7,048 bases of DNA, taken from the NCBI GenBank assembly GCA_030605745.1, contig JAUWHT010000266.1, positions 1 through 7,048 on the forward strand, given 5' to 3'. Each line of letters starts with the position of its first letter. Position 1 is the first letter of the stretch. The notes below the pieces were generated by a model. The model had not been told where the DNA came from. It did no database searches and saw only the letters and a program-made list of their open reading frames with translations. This DNA comes from Pirellulales bacterium (GTDB lineage Bacteria > Planctomycetota > Planctomycetia > Pirellulales > Thermoguttaceae). Below are positions 1 to 6,033 of this stretch, in pieces. The position numbers and the translations under genes were made by a program.

Positions 1-1
1 C

Positions 2-775
2 CGCGATGGGGTGTTGGGCGATATCCAACTCATCCGGGCTTATCGGATGCAGCCCTGCGGGATCCTGGGCAAGAAGCCGCCGGAATACGACGAATTGCTC
101 TGGCAGATTCGCAACTTCTGTAGTTTCTTCTGGGTCTCGGGCGGCCGGTTCGCCGAGGCGAACATCCACCAGATCGACGAGATCTGCTGGATCAAGGGTG
201 ACTGGCCGGTCTCGGCACACGGCGTCGGCGGCCGCGCCGCAAACAGCGCCGATTGCGGCCAGGGTCTCGACTCCTTCTCTATCGAGTGGACCTTCGCAGA
301 CGGAACAAAGGCGACCGACGTCGTGCGCTGGCTGGGCGGGCACTGTCACCGCGAATTCGCCACCTACGTCCACGGAACCAAGTGCGCGGCCCAGTTCAAC
401 ACCTACGGACTGGGTAGAGGAGAACCGACGCACATCTACAAGGGCCAGCGAATCGAGAAGGACAATATCGTCTGGGAAACGCCCCCAGAGAAGATCAATT
501 CTTGGGATGTCGAGTGGAACGTGCTCTTGGACAGCATCCGCAACGACAAGCCGCAGAACGAGACCAAGCGCGCAGCGTACTCGAACCTCGCGGACCTGAT
601 GGGTCGGGCGGCCGTCCACTCCGGGAAGATGATCACCTGGGACGAAGCGATGGCGTCGAACTTCCAGTTCTGTCCGAATATCGACACCATGGACTACGAC
701 ACCCCCCCGCCGGTCCAGGCCGACGCGCAGGGCCGCTACCCGGTGCCCATCCCCGGCATATGGTCGGAGATTTGA
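2..775 (+). CDS. Gfo/Idh/MocA-family oxidoreductase, C-terminal part (5' end outside window)
   Basis: The frame is open from the first complete codon at position 2 to a TGA at 773-775, so the gene begins upstream and the GTG at 11 is only an internal Val. What is visible (257 codons) matches the C-terminal half of NAD(P)-dependent Gfo/Idh/MocA sugar-type dehydrogenases. It opens with the DGxxGDI segment that follows the Rossmann domain, then has an NIHQIDEICW segment whose His (codon 167-169) and Asp (176-178) fit the conserved HxxD substrate/catalytic motif, followed by a GVGGR stretch. A later FVHGTK-like segment (YVHGTKCAAQF) is also typical. The Rossmann domain, the catalytic Lys and any Tat signal would lie upstream and cannot be judged. 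Substrate is unknown; the family usually oxidises sugars, inositols or amino sugars. It is separated from rpmF by 285 bases with fresh promoters, so it is unlikely to be part of the lipid operon. Family call is firm, specific function is not. Confidence 0.88.
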   Translation, partial: RDGVLGDIQLIRAYRMQPCGILGKKPPEYDELLWQIRNFCSFFWVSGGRFAEANIHQIDEICWIKGDWPVSAHGVGGRAANSADCGQGLDSFSIEWTFADGTKATDVVRWLGGHCHREFATYVHGTKCAAQFNTYGLGRGEPTHIYKGQRIEKDNIVWETPPEKINSWDVEWNVLLDSIRNDKPQNETKRAAYSNLADLMGRAAVHSGKMITWDEAMASNFQFCPNIDTMDYDTPPPVQADAQGRYPVPIPGIWSEI

Positions 776-871
776 GCACTTCGGAAGCCCACCGTCCCCG
801 CGGACCAGCAGGGCAAAAAGCAACAAGCCCCAAGGCGGCAGGGGTTGCCGAATCGATCTCGTTTGCCATTC

Positions 872-900
872 TTGGCACTATTCCTCCTCTTGCTTATAAT
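872..900 (+). promoter_or_regulatory. Sigma70-type promoter candidate P1 upstream of rpmF
   Basis: TTGGCA at 872-877 (5 of 6 to the -35 consensus) and a perfect TATAAT at 895-900 are separated by exactly 17 bases. Expected transcript start is near 907, giving a leader of about 155 bases before rpmF. It lies in non-coding DNA downstream of the oxidoreductase stop, which supports it. Shown by sequence match only; no expression evidence. Confidence 0.7.
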
Positions 901-979
901 CCCCAGGTGGACCCCAGGGCGACTGTGTACCCACCACTCAATTCCCCAATTCGCATTCGTTGGTGGTTTTCCATCGCGC

Positions 980-1008
980 TTGACACGCTCGCCTTGGGAA
1001 TCTAGGAT
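980..1008 (+). promoter_or_regulatory. Sigma70-type promoter candidate P2 upstream of rpmF
   Basis: A perfect TTGACA at 980-985 is followed after 17 bases by TAGGAT at 1003-1008 (4 of 6, keeping the key T1, A2 and T6). Predicted start is near 1015, leaving a leader of about 46 bases to the rpmF ATG. It would work in tandem with P1. A small inverted repeat (GCTTG at 1019-1023, CAAGC at 1030-1034) falls just after the predicted start. Confidence 0.6.
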
Positions 1009-1060
1009 TAACTGTTTTGCTTGACTGACCAAGCCTGTGAGTTCGAGTGGGAGTAATACG

Positions 1061-1240
1061 ATGGCCGTTCCCAAACGCAAGCATTCCAATTCGCGGACCG
1101 GCAAGCGTCGGTCGCAGGATGCCAAGAAGGCCCGGCAGACTGCCTACTGCCAGCAGTGCAGCACGGCCGTGCCGTCGCACGCGGTCTGCCCGAAGTGCGG
1201 CCATTACATGGGCCGAAACGTGGTTGAGACGGAGTCTTAG
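1061..1240 (+). CDS. rpmF: 50S ribosomal protein L32 (bL32)
   Basis: A 59-residue basic protein of normal L32 length. The N-terminus MAVPKRKHSNSRTGKRR is the family signature, and residues Cys30, Cys33, Cys43 and Cys46 (CxxC...CPKC) form the zinc-ribbon seen in the Cys-containing type of L32. It is a structural part of the large ribosomal subunit, near the peptidyl-transferase exit region. The ATG at 1061 is chosen because MAVPK is the conserved start and GGGAG at 1049-1053 sits 7 bases before it; the GTG at 1037 in the same frame would add an unconserved extension. It is the first gene after two promoter candidates. In many bacteria rpmF heads the fatty-acid gene string, as here, although plsX and fabH are absent next to it. 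The YceD/DUF177 gene often found upstream is also absent. Confidence 0.97.
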   Translation: MAVPKRKHSNSRTGKRRSQDAKKARQTAYCQQCSTAVPSHAVCPKCGHYMGRNVVETES

Positions 1241-1251
1241 GGCAATGTCAT

Positions 1252-1336
1252 AAAGCCGCGACCTGTGGTCGCGACCAGCGATTTGAAAAAACCGCGTGAT
1301 TGTCCCCCGGGGCGCGACCACCGGTCGCGGCTTTTT
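1252..1336 (+). terminator. Paired palindromes forming a terminator/attenuator-like structure between rpmF and fabD
   Basis: Two 22-base arms, 1252-1273 and 1313-1334, are inverted copies of each other with one mismatch. Each arm is itself a hairpin: CGCGACC-TGT-GGTCGCG at 1257-1273 and CGCGACC-ACC-GGTCGCG at 1313-1329, both with 7-bp stems and 3-base loops. The second is followed by GC and a run of five T (1332-1336), which looks like an intrinsic terminator; the full-length pairing would also end against the T run. The fabD Shine-Dalgarno GAGG starts at 1337, directly after it. It could end most rpmF transcripts, attenuate fabD, or be an interspersed repeat that happens to act this way. Structure is plain in the sequence, function is inferred. 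Confidence 0.65.
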
Positions 1337-1347
1337 GAGGACCGACC

Positions 1348-2256
1348 TTGAGCAGGATTGCGTTTTTGTTTCCGGGACAGGGTGCCCAGACGGTGGGGAT
1401 GGGCCGGCAGTTGGCCGGATCGTTGCCCGGCGTGCGCGAACTGTATGACCGCGCCGGCGAGGTCCTCGGCTACGACCTGGCAAGATTATGCTTCGAGGGG
1501 CCGGCCGAGGAGCTTGATTCGACCGTCTGTAGCCAACCGGCGCTGTTTGTCACCAGCCTGGCTGCCCTGGAGGCGTTGCGGGCCGAGTCGCCGGAGGTTG
1601 TGCTGGCCTGCGAAGCGGCGGCCGGCCTGAGCCTGGGCGAGTACACGGCGATGGTCTTTGCCGGCGCGATGGAGTTCGAGGACGGACTGATGCTGGTCCA
1701 GAAGCGGGGGGCGGCCATGCAAGAGGCGGCCGATGCCACGCCCAGCGGGATGGCCAGCATCTTGGGGTTGGAACGGGTCGAGGTCGAGGCGCTCTGTGAT
1801 AGGGCACGTGGTGAGGATATCCTTGAAATCGCCAACCTGCTTTGCCCGGGCAATATCGTCATATCCGGCCACAACGCGGCGTGCGAACGGGCGGCCGAGA
1901 TGGCCCAGTCGGCCGGTGCGATGAAAGCCGTGCCGTTGGCCGTGGCCGGGGCGTTCCATACCCGGATCATGCAGCCTGCCGACCAGCGACTTGCCGAAGC
2001 GTTGGCCGATGTGCCCATGCAAGGGCCGAAAATCCCCGTCGTCTCCAACGTCGACGCCCGACCCCACCAAGACCCGGAAGAAATCCGCCAATTATTGATC
2101 CGCCAGGTCCTACACCCGGTTTACTGGGAGGACTCGATGCGGTACCTATTGCAGGAAGGTTTTGACCAGTTCTACGAAGTTGGGCCCGGACGTGTATTGC
2201 GGGGGCTGTTGCGCCGAATCGAGCGGAAGGTTACTTGTCAGAGTGTCGCCGTGTGA
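1348..2256 (+). CDS. fabD: Malonyl-CoA:ACP transacylase
   Basis: FabD moves the malonyl group from malonyl-CoA to holo-ACP in the cytoplasm, supplying the extender unit for type II fatty-acid synthesis. The 302-residue length is normal. The start is FLFPGQGAQ (residues 6-14), the acyltransferase signature. The nucleophile is Ser95 in GLSLGE; Arg120 (QKRGAAM) binds the malonyl carboxylate, His204 (GAFHTRIM) is the catalytic His, and Gln253 (RQVLHPVYW) matches the oxyanion-region Gln. The usual GHSLGE His is replaced by Leu94, which I recall from planctomycete FabDs. The TTG start at 1348 is forced: an in-frame TGA lies at 1336-1338, the conserved protein begins at this codon, and GAGG at 1337-1340 is 7 bases upstream. 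It follows the paired-hairpin element and precedes fabG by 39 bases. Confidence 0.96.
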   Translation: MSRIAFLFPGQGAQTVGMGRQLAGSLPGVRELYDRAGEVLGYDLARLCFEGPAEELDSTVCSQPALFVTSLAALEALRAESPEVVLACEAAAGLSLGEYTAMVFAGAMEFEDGLMLVQKRGAAMQEAADATPSGMASILGLERVEVEALCDRARGEDILEIANLLCPGNIVISGHNAACERAAEMAQSAGAMKAVPLAVAGAFHTRIMQPADQRLAEALADVPMQGPKIPVVSNVDARPHQDPEEIRQLLIRQVLHPVYWEDSMRYLLQEGFDQFYEVGPGRVLRGLLRRIERKVTCQSVAV

Positions 2257-2267
2257 GGTAGGAGAGG

Positions 2268-2288
2268 TAGTGGATAGTGGATAGTGGA
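2268..2288 (+). repeat. Short tandem repeat, three exact 7-base units (TAGTGGA)
   Basis: TAGTGGA occurs three times in a row at 2268-2274, 2275-2281 and 2282-2288, between the fabD stop and the fabG start. The last unit runs into GAG, so that GGAG at 2286-2289 serves as the fabG ribosome-binding site. The count is prone to slippage and could alter spacing between the two genes, but not the distance from the Shine-Dalgarno to the start codon. Confidence 0.85.
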
Positions 2289-2295
2289 GAGTGTG

Positions 2296-3066
2296 ATGAT
2301 GAACGAGAATAGGAACCGGATTTCGACCGATTTGAGCGGACAGGCGGCGATCGTCACCGGCGCGGGCCGGGGATTGGGCCGGGCCATCGCATGCTCCCTG
2401 GCCAGGGCAGGCGCCAAAGTGGCCTGCGTCGACGTCGATGCCCAGAACTTGGCCGAGACGGTCCGGGCGATTGAAGCCGACCGGGGCACTGCCGAGCCGT
2501 TCACATGCGACGTGACCGACAGCAGCCGGGTGACCGAAGTGGTCCAAGAGGTAGTCAAAAAGTGGGGTGGCCTGCAAATCCTGGTCAATAACGCCGGGAT
2601 TACCCGCGACTCGCTGGTCATGCGGATGAAGGACGACCAGTGGGACGCAGTGCTCAGAGTCAACCTGCGGGGTACGTTCCTGTTCACCCGGGCCGCCGCC
2701 AGGCCGATGATGAAAGGGCGGCGGGGGCGGATCATCAACATCGCCAGCGTTTGCGGCCTGATGGGCAACCCGGGGCAGGCCAATTACTCGGCTTCCAAAG
2801 CCGGGGTGATCGGCCTGACACGAACCGTGGCCCGGGAACTGGCCGCACGGAACATTACTGTCAACGCGGTTGCACCCGGCTTCATTACCACCGAGATGAC
2901 GGCCACCTTGGGCGAGGAAATCCTCCAGCAGCTCCTCAAGCAGACCCCCTTGGGCCGCTTGGGCGATCCGCAGGACGTGGCCGATGCGGTACTGTTTCTC
3001 GCCAGCGAGGGGGCCGGCTTCATCACCGGGCATGTTCTTACAGTCGACGGGGGGTTGACAACGTAG
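2296..3066 (+). CDS. fabG: 3-oxoacyl-ACP reductase (short-chain dehydrogenase/reductase)
   Basis: FabG reduces 3-ketoacyl-ACP to 3-hydroxyacyl-ACP, the first reduction of each elongation round. At 256 residues it is a normal classical SDR. Visible motifs are the cofactor loop TGAGRGLG (21-28), CDVTD (71-75), NNAG (98-101), and the catalytic set Asn123, Ser151, Tyr164 and Lys168 (YSASK). The C-terminus FITGHVLTVDGGLTT is typical of FabG. An Asp at the end of the second strand (Asp46, in VACVDVD) is a feature linked with NAD(H) rather than NADPH use in SDRs, unlike E. coli FabG. I chose the ATG at 2296 because GGAG at 2286-2289 sits 6 bases before it; ATG 2299 and GTG 2293 or 2284 are alternatives. 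Position between fabD and acpP supports a fatty-acid role rather than another SDR function. Confidence 0.93.
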   Translation: MMNENRNRISTDLSGQAAIVTGAGRGLGRAIACSLARAGAKVACVDVDAQNLAETVRAIEADRGTAEPFTCDVTDSSRVTEVVQEVVKKWGGLQILVNNAGITRDSLVMRMKDDQWDAVLRVNLRGTFLFTRAAARPMMKGRRGRIINIASVCGLMGNPGQANYSASKAGVIGLTRTVARELAARNITVNAVAPGFITTEMTATLGEEILQQLLKQTPLGRLGDPQDVADAVLFLASEGAGFITGHVLTVDGGLTT

Positions 3067-3085
3067 CATGGCTAGAAATTGGGGG

Positions 3086-3238
3086 TCTTCCGTTTTTGGG
3101 TGCATGAGTCCAGACGTAGGCTGGGTCGAGCGAAGCGAGGCCCACCTTTTCTGAGTTCTCCGATTCCCCCAAAAGCCGGGCCTCGCTTCGCTCGACCCGG
3201 CCTACAATAGCCCCGACCTTGCACCTAGAAACGGAAGA
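3086..3238. repeat. Nested inverted-repeat (MITE-like or REP-like) element
   Basis: The inner arms, 3116-3146 and 3175-3205, are 31 bases each and inverted copies with 28 of 31 positions matching. They carry the GGGTCGAGCGAAGCGAGGCCC core and flank a 28-base centre. Outside them a second inverted pair, 3086-3104 (TCTTCCG...GGTGCA) and 3220-3238, matches at 17 of 19 positions, so the symmetry extends over about 150 bases. There is no coding capacity, hence at most a non-autonomous element. From memory, GTAGG(N)TGGGTCGAGCGAAGCGAGGCCCACC-type sequences are common interspersed repeats in planctomycetes and some proteobacteria; this was not checked. I could not see a clear target-site duplication. 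Confidence 0.8.
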
Positions 3239-3275
3239 GCCGAAATGTGAGGGTTGGAAACACGCCCAGGAGATA

Positions 3276-3304
3276 TAGACACGGCGAGGAAAACTCGCTA
3301 TGCT
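3276..3304 (+). promoter_or_regulatory. Promoter candidate for acpP-fabF
   Basis: TAGACA at 3276-3281 (5 of 6 to -35) and TATGCT at 3299-3304 (4 of 6 to -10) are 17 bases apart. Predicted start is near 3311, leaving a leader of about 140 bases before acpP. It lies between the inverted-repeat element and acpP, where a fresh promoter would be needed if the element blocks read-through from fabG. Moderate match only. Confidence 0.45.
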
Positions 3305-3307
3305 CCC

Positions 3308-3323
3308 CAGTGTCACAGTGTCA
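3308..3323 (+). repeat. Two direct copies of CAGTGTCA at the predicted acpP transcript start
   Basis: CAGTGTCA at 3308-3315 is repeated at 3316-3323 and followed by a partial GTGT. It overlaps the predicted start point and lies largely in the loop of a 7-bp stem (3305-3311 with 3336-3342). It could be an operator-like site or chance; no known regulator motif is recognised. Confidence 0.4.
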
Positions 3324-3434
3324 GTGTGGCGGAATACTGGGGCAAACTGGAAGGCCTGATGCCTTTCGCCGAATAATTCGTTGACGATGAACGGGGGAAG
3401 CCATGGTAGCGCACCCCCAATAAGTGCAGTCATG

Positions 3435-3440
3435 AGGAGG
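3435..3440 (+). promoter_or_regulatory. Shine-Dalgarno site deciding the acpP start
   Basis: A full AGGAGG lies 9 bases before the GTG at 3450. It begins immediately after the ATG at 3432-3434, which therefore cannot use it and lacks a site of its own. This marks GTG 3450, not ATG 3432 or TTG 3381, as the likely start. Confidence 0.8.
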
Positions 3441-3449
3441 ACTCTTAAG

Positions 3450-3707
3450 GTGGCCTCAGTCGAAGAACGAGTGGTTGATATCGTTGCCGAGCAACTTGGT
3501 GTCAGTAAGGACCAAATTACCGGCGAAACTTCTTTCGTGAATGATCTGGGAGCCGATTCCCTGGACACGGTCGAACTGGTGATGGAACTCGAAGAGGAGT
3601 TCGACATCAACATCCCGGACGACGCGGCCGAAAAGATCCAGACGGTCGGACAAGCTATCGAGCATATCGAAAAGACCATCCAAAGCAGCGAAAACTCATC
3701 TTCCTGA
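3450..3707 (+). CDS. acpP: Acyl carrier protein
   Basis: ACP carries the growing acyl chain on a 4'-phosphopantetheine arm and is the substrate partner of FabD, FabG and FabF. The 85-residue acidic protein has the classic DLGADSLDTVELVMELEEEF segment, with Ser37 in the DSL motif as the phosphopantetheine attachment site. The four-helix ACP fold is implied by the regular pattern through residue 75; a short Ser-rich tail (SSENSSS) follows. The GTG start gives MASVEERVVDIVAEQL, which fits ACP N-termini, and has AGGAGG 9 bases upstream. Starting at the ATG at 3432 would add six residues (MRRTLK) encoded across that ribosome-binding site. It stops 9 bases before fabF, so the two genes are almost certainly co-transcribed. 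Confidence 0.96.
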   Translation: MASVEERVVDIVAEQLGVSKDQITGETSFVNDLGADSLDTVELVMELEEEFDINIPDDAAEKIQTVGQAIEHIEKTIQSSENSSS

Positions 3708-3716
3708 CGAGCTTCC

Positions 3717-4955
3717 ATGAAACGACGCGTCGTCGTAACGGGTATCGGTGCGGTTACCTCGCTTGGTTGCAACGTGCAGGAGCTTTGGACTCGTGTCTGC
3801 AACGGCGAGAGCGGGATACATACGCTCAGGCGCTTCGACGCTGCCCGATACCGGTCGCGGATCGGCGGAGAAATCGTTGATTGGCCGCCCGACGGCTATA
3901 TCACGCCAAAAGAAGCCAAGCGGATGGACCCCTTCGTCCAGTTCGCCCTGGTCGCCGGCATCGACGCAGTGAGAGACTCGGGGATCGATTTCTCAAAGGA
4001 AGATCCCTTCCGCTGTGGTGTGATCCTCGGTTCGGGGATCGGCGGGCTGCACGAGATCGAGGCCCAGCACACCCGTTTGCTCTACAAGGGGCCCGAAAAG
4101 GTCTCCGCCTTCACCATCCCCAAGCTGATGGCAAACGCGGCCAGCGGGCAGGTGTCGATCGAGTACGGCCTGCGCGGTCCCAACACGGCCGTGGTCACCG
4201 CCTGTGCCAGCGCAACCAACGCCATCGGCGATGCCTTGAAGACCATCCAGTACGACGAGGCCGAGGTTATGGTCACCGGCGGCACCGAGGCGGCTGTCAC
4301 ACCGATGGGAGTCAGCGGGTTTTCGGCGATGCGGGCACTTTCGGAGCGCAACGACGACCCGCCAGCCGCCAGCCGGCCGTTCGACAAAGATCGCGACGGC
4401 TTTGTGCTCGCCGAAGGCGCCGGTGTGCTGGTCCTGGAGGAACTCGAACATGCCAAGGCCCGCGGCGCACATATCTACGCCGAGTTGCTCGGCTACGGCG
4501 CCAGTGCGGACGCCGGACATATTACACAACCCGATAAGGACGGCACCGGCGCCGCCAAGGCAATGGAACTGGCGCTGATGAACGCCCGGGTCGATCCGAC
4601 CGAAATTGACTACATCAACGCCCACGGCACCAGTACCCCTCTGGGTGACCAGGCCGAAACCGCGGCACTCAAGACTGTGTTCAAGGAACACGCCCGAAAC
4701 GTGGGCATCTCCAGCACAAAAAGCCAGTTGGGACACCTGTTAGGTGCCAGCGGCGGCGTGGAACTGCTGCTTACAGTGATCGCATTGCGCGAGGGCGTTA
4801 TCCCGCCGACGATCAACTACCAAACGCCCGACCCGCTCTGCGACCTCGACTACACCCCCAACCAGGCCCGCGAGCGAAAGATCAGCATCGCCATGTCCAA
4901 CAGCTTCGGCTTCGGCGGACACAACGGCTCGCTGATCGTCGGACACCTCCGCTGA
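3717..4955 (+). CDS. fabF: 3-oxoacyl-ACP synthase II (KAS II)
   Basis: FabF carries out the decarboxylating condensation of malonyl-ACP with acyl-ACP. The 412-residue protein shows the complete thiolase-fold active site: Cys163 (TACASA), His303 (NAHGTSTPLGD), Lys335 and His340 (KSQLGH). The numbering coincides with that of E. coli FabF. The N-terminus RRVVVTGIGAVTSLG and the C-terminal NSFGFGGHNGSL glycine-rich loop are also standard. The Cys-His-His set separates it from FabH (Cys-His-Asn), and it is not a chain-length-factor homologue because the Cys is kept. There is no good Shine-Dalgarno site before the ATG; the 9-base gap from acpP suggests translational coupling. An initiating FabH is not encoded in the window. 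Confidence 0.97.
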   Translation: MKRRVVVTGIGAVTSLGCNVQELWTRVCNGESGIHTLRRFDAARYRSRIGGEIVDWPPDGYITPKEAKRMDPFVQFALVAGIDAVRDSGIDFSKEDPFRCGVILGSGIGGLHEIEAQHTRLLYKGPEKVSAFTIPKLMANAASGQVSIEYGLRGPNTAVVTACASATNAIGDALKTIQYDEAEVMVTGGTEAAVTPMGVSGFSAMRALSERNDDPPAASRPFDKDRDGFVLAEGAGVLVLEELEHAKARGAHIYAELLGYGASADAGHITQPDKDGTGAAKAMELALMNARVDPTEIDYINAHGTSTPLGDQAETAALKTVFKEHARNVGISSTKSQLGHLLGASGGVELLLTVIALREGVIPPTINYQTPDPLCDLDYTPNQARERKISIAMSNSFGFGGHNGSLIVGHLR

Positions 4956-5012
4956 AAAGCTATCAGTTTCTTTGTCCGGGTGTCTACTCTCAAGTTCATG
5001 CCTTCAATGATT

Positions 5013-5016
5013 GGAG
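5013..5016 (+). promoter_or_regulatory. Shine-Dalgarno site deciding the asd start
   Basis: GGAG lies 9 bases before the GTG at 5026. It overlaps the TTG at 5011, the other in-frame candidate, which would therefore have no site of its own. Confidence 0.65.
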
Positions 5017-5025
5017 AACCACCCC

Positions 5026-6033
5026 GTGTTCGATTCTGTTGCCGTCGTGGGCGCTACCGGTGCCGTGGGAACCATCATTCGCGAATTGCTTCAGTCGCGC
5101 AGGTTCCCGCTCAGGGAGATCAAATTCCTGGCTTCGCGCCGTTCCGCCGGGAAGCGGATTCGTTTTGCCGGCGAGGAGATCACCGTCGAGGAACTCCGGG
5201 CGGAAGTCTTCGAGGGGGTCGGCCTGGCCATCAGCAGCACGCCGGACGAGGTAGCCCGAGATTTTATCCCCCAGGCTGTCGAGCGGGGCTGTGTCGTAGT
5301 CGACGAGAGTGGTTATTGGCGAATGGATCCCAAGGTGCCGCTGGTCGTGCCCGAAATCAATCCCGAAGCGATCCACGACCACCAGGGCATTATCGCTAGC
5401 CCCAACTGCTCGACTACCCAGATGGTCCTGGCCATCAAGCCGCTGCACGACGCCGGTCGGGTCCGCCGGGTTGTGGTCAGCACCTACCAGGCGACCAGCG
5501 GGGCGGGAGTAGCCGGAAGCCGCGACCTGGAGAAGGGAACCGCCGCAAAGTTGGCCGGGGAAGAATACTCCTACGAGTGCTTCCCGTACCCGATCGCCTT
5601 TAACTGCATCCCGCAGATCGGCTCGCACAAGCACAAAGGCTATACGTCCGAAGAGATGAAGATGGTCTACGAGACGCATAAAATCTTCGACGACGATTCG
5701 ATTCAGATTTGTCCCACCTGCGTCCGCGTGCCGGTGGCCAACTGCCACAGCGAAAGCATCCTGGTGGAGACTGAAAAGAAGATCACCGTCGAGCAGGCCC
5801 GAGAACTGTTCGCCGCCATGCCGGGGTTGGTGGTGGTCGATAACATCGAGGAGAAGCTCTACCCGATGCCAATTACCGGCGACGGTAGCGATGAAACGCT
5901 GATCGGCCGCATCCGCGAGGATCTCTCCAGCCCCAACGGTCTGGCGTTCTGGTGTGTCAGCGACAACCTCCGCAAGGGTGCCGCGACCAACGCCGTGCAG
6001 ATCGCCGAGTTGCTTCAAGAGAGTAGGCGGTAG
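5026..6033 (+). CDS. asd: Aspartate-semialdehyde dehydrogenase
   Basis: Asd reduces L-aspartyl-4-phosphate with NADPH to aspartate semialdehyde, the branch point to lysine and diaminopimelate, threonine and methionine. The protein is 335 residues, normal for the family. It begins with the Rossmann loop VVGATGAVG; the catalytic Cys128 is in SPNCSTTQM, a TSGAG segment follows, and Arg234 and His241 sit in the RVPVANCHSE motif that binds and activates the substrate. I chose GTG 5026 because MFDSVAVVGATG is the expected beginning and GGAG at 5013-5016 precedes it. It lies 70 bases after fabF, with no clear terminator or promoter between, so read-through is possible. The last codons (Arg-Arg-stop) fall inside a tandem repeat shared with the following gap, so the extreme C-terminus may have been shaped by that repeat. 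Confidence 0.96.
   Translation: MFDSVAVVGATGAVGTIIRELLQSRRFPLREIKFLASRRSAGKRIRFAGEEITVEELRAEVFEGVGLAISSTPDEVARDFIPQAVERGCVVVDESGYWRMDPKVPLVVPEINPEAIHDHQGIIASPNCSTTQMVLAIKPLHDAGRVRRVVVSTYQATSGAGVAGSRDLEKGTAAKLAGEEYSYECFPYPIAFNCIPQIGSHKHKGYTSEEMKMVYETHKIFDDDSIQICPTCVRVPVANCHSESILVETEKKITVEQARELFAAMPGLVVVDNIEEKLYPMPITGDGSDETLIGRIREDLSSPNGLAFWCVSDNLRKGAATNAVQIAELLQESRR

Larger units (their letters stand above)
3067..3449. other. 383-base non-coding gap between fabG and acpP
   Basis: This is unusually long for a gap inside a fab cluster. The first part (3086-3238) is taken up by a nested inverted-repeat element; after it come a promoter candidate (3276-3304), a short direct repeat and a 7-bp stem (CCCCAGT 3305-3311 with ACTGGGG 3336-3342), then the acpP ribosome-binding site. 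No convincing reading frame is present on either strand. An open frame runs from 3381 into acpP, but its extra N-terminal residues do not look like ACP and the site at 3435-3440 marks a later start. Confidence 0.75.

Noticed and set aside
6..599. Arg/Ser/Thr-rich + strand frame overlapping the oxidoreductase
   Set aside because: Composition is typical of an out-of-frame reading; the overlapping frame has clear Gfo/Idh/MocA motifs.
836..850. CGGCA-GGGGT-TGCCG hairpin as terminator of the oxidoreductase gene
   Set aside because: Five-pair stem with no following T run; too weak to call.
2146..3105. 319-codon minus-strand open frame opposite fabG
   Set aside because: Its residues are rich in Pro, Gly, His and Arg without a family pattern, and the + strand encodes an intact FabG.
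3381..3409. TTGACG as -35 of another acpP promoter
   Set aside because: At 17 bases spacing the -10 would be TGGTAG, a poor match; the 3276-3304 pair is better.
3038..3802. 254-codon minus-strand frame across the fabG-acpP gap and acpP
   Set aside because: Runs through the inverted-repeat element and antisense to acpP; Ser/Thr-rich low-complexity stretches come from acidic ACP codons read backwards.
4942..4984. GACACC / GGTGTC inverted repeat after fabF as a terminator
   Set aside because: Only six pairs with a 31-base loop and no T run after it; the first arm is within fabF coding sequence.
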